Positions 43,531 to 53,185 are shown, numbered from the stretch's first letter. The stretch: DNA of 64,000 nucleotides from Stella humosa (GCF_006738645.1 NZ_AP019700.1:2616001-2680000), one strand, 5' to 3'. The notes: a model not told the origin generated them from the sequence alone. Numbers and translations: made by a program.

Positions 43531-44347
43531 GGGAGGGCTCCAGATGGTTGGCCGCCATATAGGCGCGAAAGCCGTCCTCGGTCCGGGCCTGGCGGGCATA
43601 GCCGGCCAAGTGCGCGGTATCGGGGGCATAGAGATCGGCCAGGCCCATCGGCCAGGCGCCACGCGGGGCGAGCGCCACCGCATCGACATAGATGCCGGGC
43701 AGGGTGCCCGCCGCCAGCTCGTCCTCGGCCAGAAGATCGCCGTCGAAGAACGCCTCGACCGTGACGAAGGACCGGCGCGCGGCATGGGCCATGGTCATCA
43801 ACTCGCGCCGCCGGCCGAGCCAGACATTGCCCTGCCGGTCGGCCCAGCGGGCGTGGAAGATGGCCAGGTCCGGCTGCAGGGCCGGCAGCAGCACGATCGG
43901 GTCCGGCCCTTCGGCGAAGGGGTTGTCCATCACCTTCCAATCCGGCCGATGCTGCAGGATGTCGGACCCCAGGATGCCGCGCAGCGGCATGAAGGGCAGC
44001 CCCTTCTCGGATGCCTGCAAGGCCGCGTGGATGGCGGGGCAGGTGCTGTCGATCACTGTCAGCCGGTCGGCCACGACGGCGGCCGTGAAGCGCGGCGCCG
44101 GGCCCTGCTCGCCCAGCGAGACGGCCGCGCATTCGATGGAGGCGACGGCGCCGGCGCCGATCAGCAAGTCGGCCTGGATGCCGCTGGTGGGCACGCAGAG
44201 CAGCCGCAGGTCGCGTACCGGCCGCCGCAGCAGCGCATGGGTCAGCGCCATCGGCACGTTGCTGTAGTCCGGCGGCAGCGCCACGAAGGCGCCGTCCGGG
44301 ATTCGGTCGGCCAGATCGGCCAGGTCGATGAACTGGGTCGACGCCAT
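43520..44347 (-). CDS. CoA-transferase subunit A (GctA-like)
   Basis: A 275-residue alpha subunit of a class I CoA-transferase. DLADRIPDGAFVALPPDYS, LRLLCVPTSGIQADLLIGAG, then FMPLRGILGSD and DLAIFHARWADRQGNVWLG fit the glutaconate/3-oxoacid CoA-transferase A type. With subunit B it would activate a carboxylate with CoA from a donor acyl-CoA. It starts 32 bases after the amidohydrolase stop, within the same operon. Confidence 0.85.
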   Translation of the reverse strand: MASTQFIDLADLADRIPDGAFVALPPDYSNVPMALTHALLRRPVRDLRLLCVPTSGIQADLLIGAGAVASIECAAVSLGEQGPAPRFTAAVVADRLTVIDSTCPAIHAALQASEKGLPFMPLRGILGSDILQHRPDWKVMDNPFAEGPDPIVLLPALQPDLAIFHARWADRQGNVWLGRRRELMTMAHAARRSFVTVEAFFDGDLLAEDELAAGTLPGIYVDAVALAPRGAWPMGLADLYAPDTAHLAGYARQARTEDGFRAYMAANHLEPSLVG

Positions 44348-44379
44348 GTCGCTGCCCTCGCTTCCAGGAGCTTTGCTTA

Positions 44380-45426
44380 TTACCTGCGCTCGCGGCTGCC
44401 GCCAATCGTCGTCTCGAAGGCCGACAGGAAGGCGACCAGGTTCCGGCCGAGGTCGTCCACATGGTAGCCGCCCTCCTGCACCAGCACGGTCGGCCGGCCC
44501 AGGGCCGCGATCCGGCGCGCCATGGCGGCAAAACCGTCGGTCGAGATCTTCAGTACGCCCAGCGGGTCCTTCTCATAGGCATCGAAGCCGAGGGATATCA
44601 GGACCACGTCGGGGTCGAAGCGATTGATGGCGGCCAGCGCGCGGTCGAGCGCCGGCATGTAGTCGGCATCCGCCGTTCCGTGCGGCAGCGGCAGGTTGAG
44701 GGTGTAGCCGGCGCCGGCGCCGCCACCGCTCTCGCCGTGATAGCCGGCATAGTAGGGATAGAAGGTGCTGGGGTCGGCGTGCAGCGAGCAGAAGAACACG
44801 TCCTTGCGATCCCAGAAGATGCCCTGGGTGCCGTTGCCGTGATGGACGTCGATGTCGAGGATGGCGACACGGCCCGCCTTGCCGCGGGCATGCTGGGCCG
44901 CCACGGCGACGTTGTTGATGAAGCAGAAGCCCGCCGCCTGGTCTGCGAACGCATGGTGCCCGGGCGGGCGGCAGAGGGCATAGGCGACGGGCGACCCGCC
45001 CAGCACCAGCTCGGTCGCCTGCACCGCGGCATGCGCGCTGGCGAGCGAGGCGGGCCAGGTGCCGGCCACCATCGGCGCGCTGAGATCGCCGATATAGAAG
45101 CCGACTTGGCCCGCGATCCCTTCCGGCCGGGCGCGCATGTGGCGGCCGGGGTTGGAATGGGGATGGATCTCCGCGTTGGCGCCCGGCAGTTCCATCCAGC
45201 GCTGGTGCCCCGTCTCCAGGAATTCCAGATAGTCGACCGCGTGCACGGCTGCGACCGGGGCCATGCCCCAATCGTCGGGTGCGCTCACCTTGTGGCCGGC
45301 CGCGCGGGCGGCGGTCACCAGGTTCTCGGCCCGCGCCGTGGTCTCCGCCATCGGCGCGAAGTTGCCGCGCAGCAGGAACTCGCGCGGGGCGTGGCGCGCG
45401 TGGGTCTGGCTGTAGATCACGTCCAT
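44380..45426 (-). CDS. HDAC-family amidohydrolase (acetylpolyamine amidohydrolase-like)
   Basis: A 348-residue class II histone-deacetylase-like enzyme. Active-site motifs are CRPPGHHAF (paired His), ILDIDVHHGNGTQ (zinc ligands), LGFDAYEKDPLG (third zinc Asp) and LVQEGGYH. An N-terminal lid segment (EFLLRGNFAPMAETTARAE) is like acetylpolyamine amidohydrolases. It should release acetate from acetylated polyamines or related amides. It lies 5 bases after the stop of the M20 deacylase, so an N-acyl compound is a likely substrate of the whole operon. Confidence 0.88.
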   Translation of the reverse strand: MDVIYSQTHARHAPREFLLRGNFAPMAETTARAENLVTAARAAGHKVSAPDDWGMAPVAAVHAVDYLEFLETGHQRWMELPGANAEIHPHSNPGRHMRARPEGIAGQVGFYIGDLSAPMVAGTWPASLASAHAAVQATELVLGGSPVAYALCRPPGHHAFADQAAGFCFINNVAVAAQHARGKAGRVAILDIDVHHGNGTQGIFWDRKDVFFCSLHADPSTFYPYYAGYHGESGGGAGAGYTLNLPLPHGTADADYMPALDRALAAINRFDPDVVLISLGFDAYEKDPLGVLKISTDGFAAMARRIAALGRPTVLVQEGGYHVDDLGRNLVAFLSAFETTIGGSRERR

Positions 45427-45431
45427 CGGGG

Positions 45432-46712
45432 TCAGGCCTTTTCCAGCCCGCACCAGTCGGCGATGAACAGCGTCATCGCCTGGGTCGTGCGGCGCAGCGA
45501 TTCCAGGTTCACGCGCTCGTCGAAGCCGTGGATGTTCTCGGCCTGCGGGCCGTAGACCAGACCCGGGATGCCGGCATAGAGGCCGAAGAAGCGGGCGTCC
45601 GTCGTGCCGGTGCTGGTGATGCGGCCGAGATCGGCCTCGAACACGGCCTTGTGGGCGGCGTCCAGGGTGGCCTCGGCTTCCTCCGCACCCGCCAGCACAT
45701 AGCCCTCGGCCTGGAACCCGTTCCACAGGATCTCGGGCGGGCTGTTGGCCAGGAAGGGGATGGCGCGCGCGGCATCGCGCAGGGTGGCCTCGATCTCGCG
45801 CCGCGCCTCCGCCAGGTCCTGGCCGGGATACGTGGCGACCCGTACGTCGAAGGTGCACCAGGCGGGCACGCTGGATGCCCAGTCGCCGCCCGCGATCTTG
45901 CCGACATTGAGATTGATCGGATGGTGCAGGTGGCCGAAATGCTCCACCTCGTGGCGCCGGTCGTTCCACCGCTCAGCCATGGCGTGGAGCGACGGGAAGA
46001 GGGCGTAGGCACTCTCGATCGCGTTGGCCCCGGTCGTCGCATAGGCGGCATGTACCGGGAAGCCGCGCAGCTTCACCTGGAACCAGATGACGCCGACCTG
46101 CGCGCGCAGCAGCCGCTCGCGCATCGGCTCGGGGATGAGGGCCGCATCGGCGCGATAACCCCGCGCCAGGCAGGCGAGCGCGCCGTTGCCGGTGCACTCC
46201 TCCTCGATCACCGACTGGAAATAGATGTCGCCGGTCGGCCGGTAGCCCGCCCGCCGGATGGCGTCGAAGGCGAACAGGGTCGAGCACAGGCCGGCCTTCA
46301 TGTCGCCGGCACCGCGCCCGTACATCCAGCCGTCGGCCACCTTCGGCTCGAAGGGCGGGGTCGACCACATGTCGACGGGGCCGGTCGGCACCACGTCGAT
46401 ATGCCCGTTCAGGATGAGCGAGCGGCCCCGCGGATCGGGTGCGCGCCAGGCGCCGACCACCGTCATCGCATGGTCGTAGCTGACGGCCACGGGCGAGAAG
46501 CCGGGCAGGGTCTTGATCGTGTCGACGTCGATGCGCCAGGCATCGACCGCAAGCCGCCGCTCGCGCATGGCGGCCGCCATCAGGTCCTGCGCCGGCTGCT
46601 CCTCGCCGCGGACGGAGGGGGACCGCACGATGTCGGCGGTGAAGGCCGTCTGGTCGCCGAAGCCGGCGTCGACGGCGTCGCGCAGGGCGCGGGTCAGGTT
46701 CTGGTCGAGCAT
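45432..46712 (-). CDS. M20-family ArgE/DapE-type deacylase, copy 2
   Basis: A 426-residue zinc peptidase-fold enzyme. SLILNGHIDVVPTGP holds the first metal His and Asp, GRGAGDMKAG the bridging Asp, SVIEEECTGNGA the catalytic Glu and metal Glu, and ENIHGFDERVNLES the last His. A lid dimerisation domain sits between about residues 205-325 (KIAGGDWASSVPAWCTFDVR). It is the same length as the upstream paralogue and highly similar through most of the chain. ATG 46712 overlaps the upstream stop (TGATG). It likely removes an acyl group from an amino-acid or polyamine derivative. Confidence 0.88.
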   Translation of the reverse strand: MLDQNLTRALRDAVDAGFGDQTAFTADIVRSPSVRGEEQPAQDLMAAAMRERRLAVDAWRIDVDTIKTLPGFSPVAVSYDHAMTVVGAWRAPDPRGRSLILNGHIDVVPTGPVDMWSTPPFEPKVADGWMYGRGAGDMKAGLCSTLFAFDAIRRAGYRPTGDIYFQSVIEEECTGNGALACLARGYRADAALIPEPMRERLLRAQVGVIWFQVKLRGFPVHAAYATTGANAIESAYALFPSLHAMAERWNDRRHEVEHFGHLHHPINLNVGKIAGGDWASSVPAWCTFDVRVATYPGQDLAEARREIEATLRDAARAIPFLANSPPEILWNGFQAEGYVLAGAEEAEATLDAAHKAVFEADLGRITSTGTTDARFFGLYAGIPGLVYGPQAENIHGFDERVNLESLRRTTQAMTLFIADWCGLEKA

Positions 46713-47992
46713 CACGCCGCCTCCAGGCCGCACCAGTCGGCGATGAAGAGCGCCATCGTCTGGGTCGTCCGCCGGATGGATTCGACCTCCACTTTCTCAT
46801 CGAAGCCATGGACGCCCATCGCCCGCGGGCCATAGACGAGGGCCGGCATGGCGGCATAGAGGCCGAAAAAGCGGGCGTCCGTCGTGGCGGTGGTCGGCGT
46901 GCGCAGCAGCTTCTCGCCGAAGGCATGCTGGTGGGCGACGCCCAGCACCCGCTCGGCCTCGCTGCCCTCGGGCAGCACGTACCCTTCGGCCTGGAAGCCG
47001 TGGTAGTGGACCTCGGGCGGGTTGTTCGCAAGGAACGGCACCTTCTGGGCAGCGGCCCGGATGGTGTCCTCGATCTCCAGCCGCGCGGCGGCCAGGTCCT
47101 GGCCGGGATACACGGCGATGCGCACGTCGATGTCGCACCAGGCCGGCACGCTCGAGGCCCAGTCGCCGCCGGCGATCTTGCCGATGTTGATGTTGATGGG
47201 ATGGTCCACGGTCTGGTAGGGCGGGAAGCTCGCCTTGTTGCCGTTCCAGCGGTCCTTCATGGCATGCAGGGCGCGGAAGATCGGGGCGGCCGCCTCGATC
47301 GCGTTGGCGCCGTCGCCGGCGACCGCGACATGCACCGGCCGGCCCTTCAGGCGCATCTGGAACCAGATGACGCCGATCTGGGCGCTCAGCACCGACTCGC
47401 CGCGCGGCTCGGGGATCAGCGCCGCGTCGGCGACGTAGCCGCGCCCGACGCAGGCGAGCGCGCCGTTGCCGGTGCATTCCTCCTCGATCACCGACTGCAC
47501 GAAGACCTCGGCCGCCGGCACCCAGCCGCATCGCTTCAACGCGTCGAGCGCGGACAGGCAGGCGATGAGCCCCGCCTTCATGTCGCCCGAACCCCGGCCA
47601 TAGAGCCAGCCGTCGGCAATGTAGGGCTCGTATGGCGGCCTGGTCCACATGTCGAGCGGGCCTTCCGGCACCACGTCGATATGGCCGTTCAGCACCAGAG
47701 ACCGTCCCTTCTTCACCTGCGGCCGGTGGATGCCGACGACGTTGAGGGCATTCTCGTAGGACACGTTGACCGGCGAGAAGCCCTTCAGCCCCTTGATGTC
47801 CTCGATGTCGATGAGCCAGCGGTCGACTTCCAGCCCGCGCTCGCGCATGGAGCGCGCCATGAAGTCCTGGGCCGTGTGCTCGGCGCCGCGGATCGACGGA
47901 TAGCGGACCAGCGCCGACGTGAAGTCGAGCTGCTCGTCTAACCCGCGGTCGACGGCATCGCGGATCGCGGTTTCCTGGACGGGTTCGGGCAT
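46712..47992 (-). CDS. M20-family ArgE/DapE-type deacylase, copy 1
   Basis: A 426-residue paralogue of the next gene. Metal-binding motifs are SLVLNGHIDVVPEGP, GRGSGDMKAG, SVIEEECTGNGA and MGVHGFDEKVEVES. Differences cluster in the lid (GRPVHVAVAGDGANAIEAA against FPVHAAYATTGANAIESA) and near the active-site rim, suggesting different acyl or amine specificity, or a heteromer. It is the first gene of the six-gene operon and starts 75 bases after the RTX protein stop. Confidence 0.88.
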   Translation of the reverse strand: MPEPVQETAIRDAVDRGLDEQLDFTSALVRYPSIRGAEHTAQDFMARSMRERGLEVDRWLIDIEDIKGLKGFSPVNVSYENALNVVGIHRPQVKKGRSLVLNGHIDVVPEGPLDMWTRPPYEPYIADGWLYGRGSGDMKAGLIACLSALDALKRCGWVPAAEVFVQSVIEEECTGNGALACVGRGYVADAALIPEPRGESVLSAQIGVIWFQMRLKGRPVHVAVAGDGANAIEAAAPIFRALHAMKDRWNGNKASFPPYQTVDHPININIGKIAGGDWASSVPAWCDIDVRIAVYPGQDLAAARLEIEDTIRAAAQKVPFLANNPPEVHYHGFQAEGYVLPEGSEAERVLGVAHQHAFGEKLLRTPTTATTDARFFGLYAAMPALVYGPRAMGVHGFDEKVEVESIRRTTQTMALFIADWCGLEAA

Positions 47993-48067
47993 GGCTCGCT
48001 CGGCTGCTGCGGGAGGGCGGCAGCCAGTATCGCCATCGCCGCCCGCCGCCGCAACGTCGGCGGGCGG

Positions 48068-50455
48068 CTACATGACATAGATCAGGATGCTGCCGTCCCC
48101 GCCGGTCATGGTGTCGGTCCAGTGGGTGCCGGTCCAGGGAGCGCCCGCCAGATCCTCGAACAGGATCGTCCCGCCGCCAACCTTGGACAACGACAGCACC
48201 CCGTCCGTGATGGCGATGCTGTCGAGCAGCTTGCCGTTCCTGGCCGCCAGGCCCGAGATGGCCAGCAAGTCGCCGGCCAGCCCGACGACGAAACCCTGGA
48301 TGGTGTCGTCGGTCAGGTGAGCGACGGTGCCGAAAACCGTGTCGATCGCCTTGTCGTCGCCCGGCAGGATCCAGTCGCCCATGGCGTCACCCGACAGCCG
48401 ATCGGCGCCGACGCCGCCCAGTAGCGTGTCCATGCCCTCGCCGCCATGGAGCGTGTCGTTGGCGGCGTCGCCGTCGACCAGGTCCCCCGCGGCACCGCCC
48501 TCGATGCGGTCGCTGCCGTCGCCACCCCACAGGCTGTCGCCGCCGGCCTCGCCATAGAGCGTGTCGCGGCCGGACCCGCCGACGGCGGTGTCGTTGCCGT
48601 TCCCGCCCCACAGCGCGTCGTCGTCGTTGCCGCCATAGAGCCGATCGTTGCCATTGCCGCCCTTCAGCGTGTCGTTGGCGTCCGCGGCAAAGACGGTGTC
48701 GTCGCCGTTTTTGCCGTCGAGGACGTTCTTGCCGGCCGTGCCCGCGGCCATGTCGGCACCGTTGCCGGTGGTCGCACCGGGAGAGCCCACGAACACGTCG
48801 AACGGTCGGGACAAACCGCTCTCGTACCCCCCGCCGTCGACGGCAAGGGCGGTGTAGACGTAGCCGCCGGGAGCGACGCCGGGGTCTTCCCAGGTCCAGC
48901 GTCCCTCCTCGTCGGCCTGGACCGTGTCCAGATCGACCCCGTCGCGCAGGATGTGGATGGTCGCCAACGCCTCGGCCGTGCCTTCCAGGCCGGGCGTCGT
49001 GTCCACCGTCAGGTGGTCGTCGGCCGAATCCGCGAGGTCGATGATGCGGGGCGGCGGCGGGGGCTGGGGCTCCAGGTAACGGACCTCGCCTTCGGCCGAA
49101 TAGACGATGGCGAAGAACTGGTGCAGGCCGCTGTCGCTCGCCGCCGCGGCCGTGCCGCCGGGATCGAAGTCGACCGTGCCGGTGAACTGCCCGGCCACAT
49201 ATGTCCGGCCTTCAGCGTCGACCGCCACGGCGCGGGCATTCTCCTCGTCGGTCGAGTTGCCGGCATGACGCACCCAGCGGAGCTCGCCATCGCCGTCGTA
49301 GCTGGCCGCGAAGTGATCCGGACCGGTGGCGACCAGGACCGGCGACGCGCCGCCGAAATCGACCGTGCCGTCGAAGGTTCCCACGACCTGCACATTGCCG
49401 TCGCCATCGACGGCTACGGCATTGCCGTAGTCGCCGTCGCTGGAGGCGGCGGCGTGGCGGACCCAGGCGAGGCTGCCGGCGCCATCATACTTGGCGACAA
49501 AGAAATCCATCGCGTCGGCCACCAGCACCTGGGCGCCGTCGCCGGCCTCGAAGTCGACGGTGCCGTTGAAGCTGCCGACGACAAAGCTGTTGCCATCGTC
49601 GTCGACGGCCACGCCATAGCCATAGACCGACCCGCTCGACCCCGCATCGGCGCCAGCAGCCCAGACCAGGCTGCCATCCTCGTCGTAGCGGGCCAGGTAG
49701 TGGCTGCTGGTCCCGGATATCAGTTCCGCCGTCCCGGCGCCGGGATCGAAGTCGACCGTGCCCGAGAAGTAGCCCGTGGCGTAGCTGTGGCCCGTGCCGT
49801 CGACCGCCAGCCCATAGCCCGACACGCTGCCATCCGCGCCGGGGTCGACATGGGTCGCCCAGAGCAGCGCTCCGTCTGCGTCATACTTGGCAACGTAGTG
49901 GTCCTGGCCGCTGGCGGCATCGAGGTGGAAGACGCCGGTGCCCGGGTCAAAATCGACCGAGCCCGTGAAGAAGCCGGTGGTCAGGATGGCGCCGCCCGCG
50001 TCGACGACGACGGCCGTGGCGCCGCACCCGGTCGATCCCTCCGGATGGACGGCCCAGACGAAATCGCCGTTGGCGTCGAACTTGACGAGATAGTCCTCGA
50101 TCCCGCTCGAATCCTGGAAGCTGGTGGCGTCCCCCGGGTCAAAGTCCACCGACCCGGTCAGGTTGCCGACGGCATAGCTGTTGCCGGTGGCATCTGCCGC
50201 CACCCCGGCGATCAGGAACATGCCGTTGGAATCGTCGTCGGCGCGGGCGACCCAGAGAAGCTCGCCGCCCACGTCGTAGCGGGCCAGGAAATGGCTGTTG
50301 TAGGGATGCTCGAACGTGATCGTCGATGGACCAGGATCGAAGGCTATGGTGCCCCAGAAGTCACCGGCGACGATGAATCCTTTGTCGCCGAGAATGGCGA
50401 TCCCCGATCCATGGGATGCGCCCTGTCCCTGCCCAGCGATGACACCGATCGCCAT
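48068..50455 (-). CDS. SBBP-repeat / Ig-like / RTX calcium-binding secreted protein
   Basis: A 795-residue protein without a Sec signal. About residues 1-465 contain seven SBBP-like units of about 65 residues, each with G.F.GTVDFDPG, a Y(D/V)KYD..G.L.W strand and AVDGDGN. These probably form a beta-propeller. About 470-560 is an Ig-like domain (PGLEGTAEALATIHILRDGV). About 570-700 is an RTX array (GGNGNDRLYGGNDDDALWGG) that should bind calcium. The last 100 residues share DTVFGTVAHL, SIAITDGVLSLSKVGGG and DGSILIY with the two RTX proteins at the window end, suggesting a type I secretion signal. Adhesin or matrix protein is likely. Confidence 0.85.
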   Translation of the reverse strand: MAIGVIAGQGQGASHGSGIAILGDKGFIVAGDFWGTIAFDPGPSTITFEHPYNSHFLARYDVGGELLWVARADDDSNGMFLIAGVAADATGNSYAVGNLTGSVDFDPGDATSFQDSSGIEDYLVKFDANGDFVWAVHPEGSTGCGATAVVVDAGGAILTTGFFTGSVDFDPGTGVFHLDAASGQDHYVAKYDADGALLWATHVDPGADGSVSGYGLAVDGTGHSYATGYFSGTVDFDPGAGTAELISGTSSHYLARYDEDGSLVWAAGADAGSSGSVYGYGVAVDDDGNSFVVGSFNGTVDFEAGDGAQVLVADAMDFFVAKYDGAGSLAWVRHAAASSDGDYGNAVAVDGDGNVQVVGTFDGTVDFGGASPVLVATGPDHFAASYDGDGELRWVRHAGNSTDEENARAVAVDAEGRTYVAGQFTGTVDFDPGGTAAAASDSGLHQFFAIVYSAEGEVRYLEPQPPPPPRIIDLADSADDHLTVDTTPGLEGTAEALATIHILRDGVDLDTVQADEEGRWTWEDPGVAPGGYVYTALAVDGGGYESGLSRPFDVFVGSPGATTGNGADMAAGTAGKNVLDGKNGDDTVFAADANDTLKGGNGNDRLYGGNDDDALWGGNGNDTAVGGSGRDTLYGEAGGDSLWGGDGSDRIEGGAAGDLVDGDAANDTLHGGEGMDTLLGGVGADRLSGDAMGDWILPGDDKAIDTVFGTVAHLTDDTIQGFVVGLAGDLLAISGLAARNGKLLDSIAITDGVLSLSKVGGGTILFEDLAGAPWTGTHWTDTMTGGDGSILIYVM

Positions 50456-50612
50456 GGTCCAGCCCCCCGGCCTGTGCGGACATATTCTTCTTGCGGTCGA
50501 CTATGCGCGCCATGCGATCGGCCGTCCATCCAGGCGAATCCACGCGGCCGGCTTGCCCCCGCCCTGGCCATGCCGATAAGTAGTCGGGCGACCCCCTGCG
50601 GAGACGAGCGGC

Positions 50613-51851
50613 ATGGAAAACCTGCGTATCGACGGCGAGCGCCTCTGGGCGTCGCTGATGGAGATGGGCCGGATCGGCGCCACGCCGAAGGGCGGCGTCT
50701 GCCGCCTGGCTGCGACCGACCTCGACCGGCAGGGCCGTGACCTGTTCGTGCGCTGGTGCGAGGAGGCGGGCTGCACCGTCGTGGTCGACCGCATCGGCAA
50801 CATCTTCGCGCGCCGCCCGGGCCGCAACCCCGATGCGCCGGCCGTGATGACCGGCAGTCACCTCGACACCCAGCCGACCGGTGGCCGGTTTGACGGCGTC
50901 TATGGCGTGCTGGCCGGGCTGGAGGTGGTGCGCACGCTGAACGACGCCGACTACCAGACCGAGGCGCCGATCGAGATCGTGGTGTGGACCAACGAGGAGG
51001 GCTCGCGCTTCTCGCCAGCCATGGTGGGGTCGGGCATCTATGCCGGGGTGTGGGACCTGTCCTACGGGCTGGAGCGGCCGGACAACAACGAGCCCGGCAA
51101 GACGCTGGGCGGCGAGCTGGCGGCGATCGGCTATGCCGGGCCGGAGCCGGTCGGTGGGCGCCCGACCAAGGCCTATTTCGAGGCGCATATCGAGCAGGGC
51201 CCGATCCTGGAGGATGAGGAGAAGGTCATTGGCATCGTCACCGGCGCCCAGGGCCAGCGCTGGTACGAGATCACCGTCACCGGCCAGGAGGCCCATGCCG
51301 GGCCGACGCCGATGAAGAAGCGCCGCGACGCGCTGGTGGCTTCCGCTCGCATGATCGACGCCGTCAACCGCATCGGCATGGCCAACCAGCCCAACGCCTG
51401 CGCCACGGTCGGCTTCGTCCGCGTTTCGCCCAACTCGCGCAACACCATTCCGGGCCAGGTGTTCTTCACGGTCGACTTCCGCCACCCGGTCGACGCCGTC
51501 CTGACCAAGATGGACGAGGAACTTCGCGCCGCCTGTGCCACCTTCGCGGCCGAGACCGGGACGGAGGCCGAGGTAAAGGAGTTCTGGTACTTCCCGCCGA
51601 CCCCGTTTGACGCCGACTGCGTCAACGCCGTGCGCGAGGCCGCCGCCCAGGCGCAGTTCCCGCACATGGACATCATCAGTGGCGCCGGCCACGACGCTGT
51701 CTACATGGCGCGGGTGGCACCGACCGGCATGATCTTCGTGCCCTGCGCCGACGGCATCAGCCACAACGAGGTCGAGGATGCCAAGCCGTCCGACATCGCG
51801 GCCGGCTGCGAGGTGCTGCTGCACGCCATGCTGCGGTCGGCGAACGGGTAG
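50613..51851 (+). CDS. M20-family Zn hydrolase (N-carbamoyl-L-amino-acid hydrolase / ureidopropionase type)
   Basis: A 412-residue amidase of the HyuC/AmaB group. The first metal site is VMTGSHLDTQPTGGRFDGVYG, then VVWTNEEGSRF with the metal Glu pair, EAHIEQGPILE, GQEAHAGPTPM in the lid, and the C-terminal GAGHDAVYMARV and DGISHNEVED. It cleaves N-carbamoyl or ureido groups from amino acids. It precedes a Liv-type ABC transporter and a DadA-like enzyme on the same strand. This suggests that a carbamoyl or D-amino-acid derivative is imported and degraded. Confidence 0.88.
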   Translation: MENLRIDGERLWASLMEMGRIGATPKGGVCRLAATDLDRQGRDLFVRWCEEAGCTVVVDRIGNIFARRPGRNPDAPAVMTGSHLDTQPTGGRFDGVYGVLAGLEVVRTLNDADYQTEAPIEIVVWTNEEGSRFSPAMVGSGIYAGVWDLSYGLERPDNNEPGKTLGGELAAIGYAGPEPVGGRPTKAYFEAHIEQGPILEDEEKVIGIVTGAQGQRWYEITVTGQEAHAGPTPMKKRRDALVASARMIDAVNRIGMANQPNACATVGFVRVSPNSRNTIPGQVFFTVDFRHPVDAVLTKMDEELRAACATFAAETGTEAEVKEFWYFPPTPFDADCVNAVREAAAQAQFPHMDIISGAGHDAVYMARVAPTGMIFVPCADGISHNEVEDAKPSDIAAGCEVLLHAMLRSANG

Positions 51852-51948
51852 GCCAATCGCAGATCGATCGATCGGAGGGGTAGCGGCCTGCACCGGCGCG
51901 ATCTAGGCTGGAACCCTCAGGATCATTCATCGGACAGGGAGCGGGTCC

Positions 51949-53142
51949 ATGCTTCGGCAGGCCATCCTCGGACTTGCGGCAATGGTGGCGGTGTCGGCCC
52001 CGGCGATGGGGCAGGACGCCATCCGCATCGGCGAGATCAACAGCTATTCCGGCATGGCGGCCTTCACGGTGCCGTATCGCAACGGCTGGACGCTGGCGGT
52101 CGAGGAAGTGAACGCGGCCGGCGGCGTGCTTGGTCGCAAGATCGAGGTCGTCTCGCGCGACGACGCCGGCAAGCCCGAGGACGCGGTACGGCTGGCGGCC
52201 GAGCTCGTCACCAACGAGAAGGTGGCGGTCTTGGCCGGCACCTTCTTCTCCCACATCGGCCTGGCGGTCAGCGACTATGCCCGTCAGCACAAGGTGCTGT
52301 TCCTGGGCTCTGAGCCGCTGACCGACGCCATGACCTGGTCCAAGGGCCACCGCTACACCTTCCGCCTGCGGCCATCGACCTACATGCAGTCGGCGATGCT
52401 GGCGGAGGAGGCGGCCAAGCTGCCGGCCAAGCGCTGGGCCACCATCGCGCCCAACTACGAGTACGGCCAGTCGGCCGTCGCTGCCTTCAAGGAACTGCTG
52501 AAGGCCCGGCGCCCCGATGTGGAATTCGTGGCCGAGCAATGGCCGGCCCAGGGCAAGATCGACGCCGGCGCCACGGTGCAGGCGATCGCACTCGCCCGGC
52601 CCGACGCCATCTTCAACGTGACCTTCGGCCCCGACCTCGGTCGGCTGGTGCGCGAGGGCAATACGCGCGGCCTGTTCCGCAACCGCCCCGTGGTCAGCCT
52701 GCTGACGGGTGAGCCCGAATATCTCGACCCGCTGAAGGACGAGACGCCGGAGGGCTGGATCGTCACCGGCTACCCGTGGGAGGCGATCGAGACGCCCGAG
52801 CACAAGGCCTTCCGCGATGCCTATCGCAAGCGCTTCGACGACTATCCGCGGCTGGGCTCCGTCGTCGGCTACGGCATGGTGAAATCGATCGCGGCTGCCA
52901 TCGCCAAGGCCGGCTCGACCGACACCGAGAAGATGGTCGACGCCATGCGCGGCCTGTCGCTGCCAAGCCCGTTCGGCCCGATGGAGTATCGCGCGATCGA
53001 CCACCAGTCGACGCTGGGGGCCTATGTCGGCCGCACCACCGTGCGCGACGGCAAGGGGGTGATGGTCGACTGGCGCTATGCTGACGGCGCCAAGTATCTG
53101 CCTGACGACGCCACCGTGCGCAAACTGCGGCCGCAGGAGTAG
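51949..53142 (+). CDS. Branched-chain amino acid-type ABC transporter substrate-binding protein
   Basis: A 397-residue LivK-type binding protein. A signal peptide covers residues 1-22 (ending APAMGQD). IRIGEINSYSGMAAFTVPYR, VNAAGGVLGRKIEVVSRDDA and the later GSVVGYGMVKSIAAAI-like segment are family features. The ligand may be an amino-acid derivative or amide rather than a branched-chain amino acid, given the flanking hydrolase and oxidoreductase. The start follows GGACAGGGAGCGGGTCC. The fused permease gene follows after 43 bases. Confidence 0.88.
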   Translation: MLRQAILGLAAMVAVSAPAMGQDAIRIGEINSYSGMAAFTVPYRNGWTLAVEEVNAAGGVLGRKIEVVSRDDAGKPEDAVRLAAELVTNEKVAVLAGTFFSHIGLAVSDYARQHKVLFLGSEPLTDAMTWSKGHRYTFRLRPSTYMQSAMLAEEAAKLPAKRWATIAPNYEYGQSAVAAFKELLKARRPDVEFVAEQWPAQGKIDAGATVQAIALARPDAIFNVTFGPDLGRLVREGNTRGLFRNRPVVSLLTGEPEYLDPLKDETPEGWIVTGYPWEAIETPEHKAFRDAYRKRFDDYPRLGSVVGYGMVKSIAAAIAKAGSTDTEKMVDAMRGLSLPSPFGPMEYRAIDHQSTLGAYVGRTTVRDGKGVMVDWRYADGAKYLPDDATVRKLRPQE

Positions 53143-53185
53143 CGGCCGCCGTCACAGCCGCGGCGGACGGGGGGACGCCCAGGCC

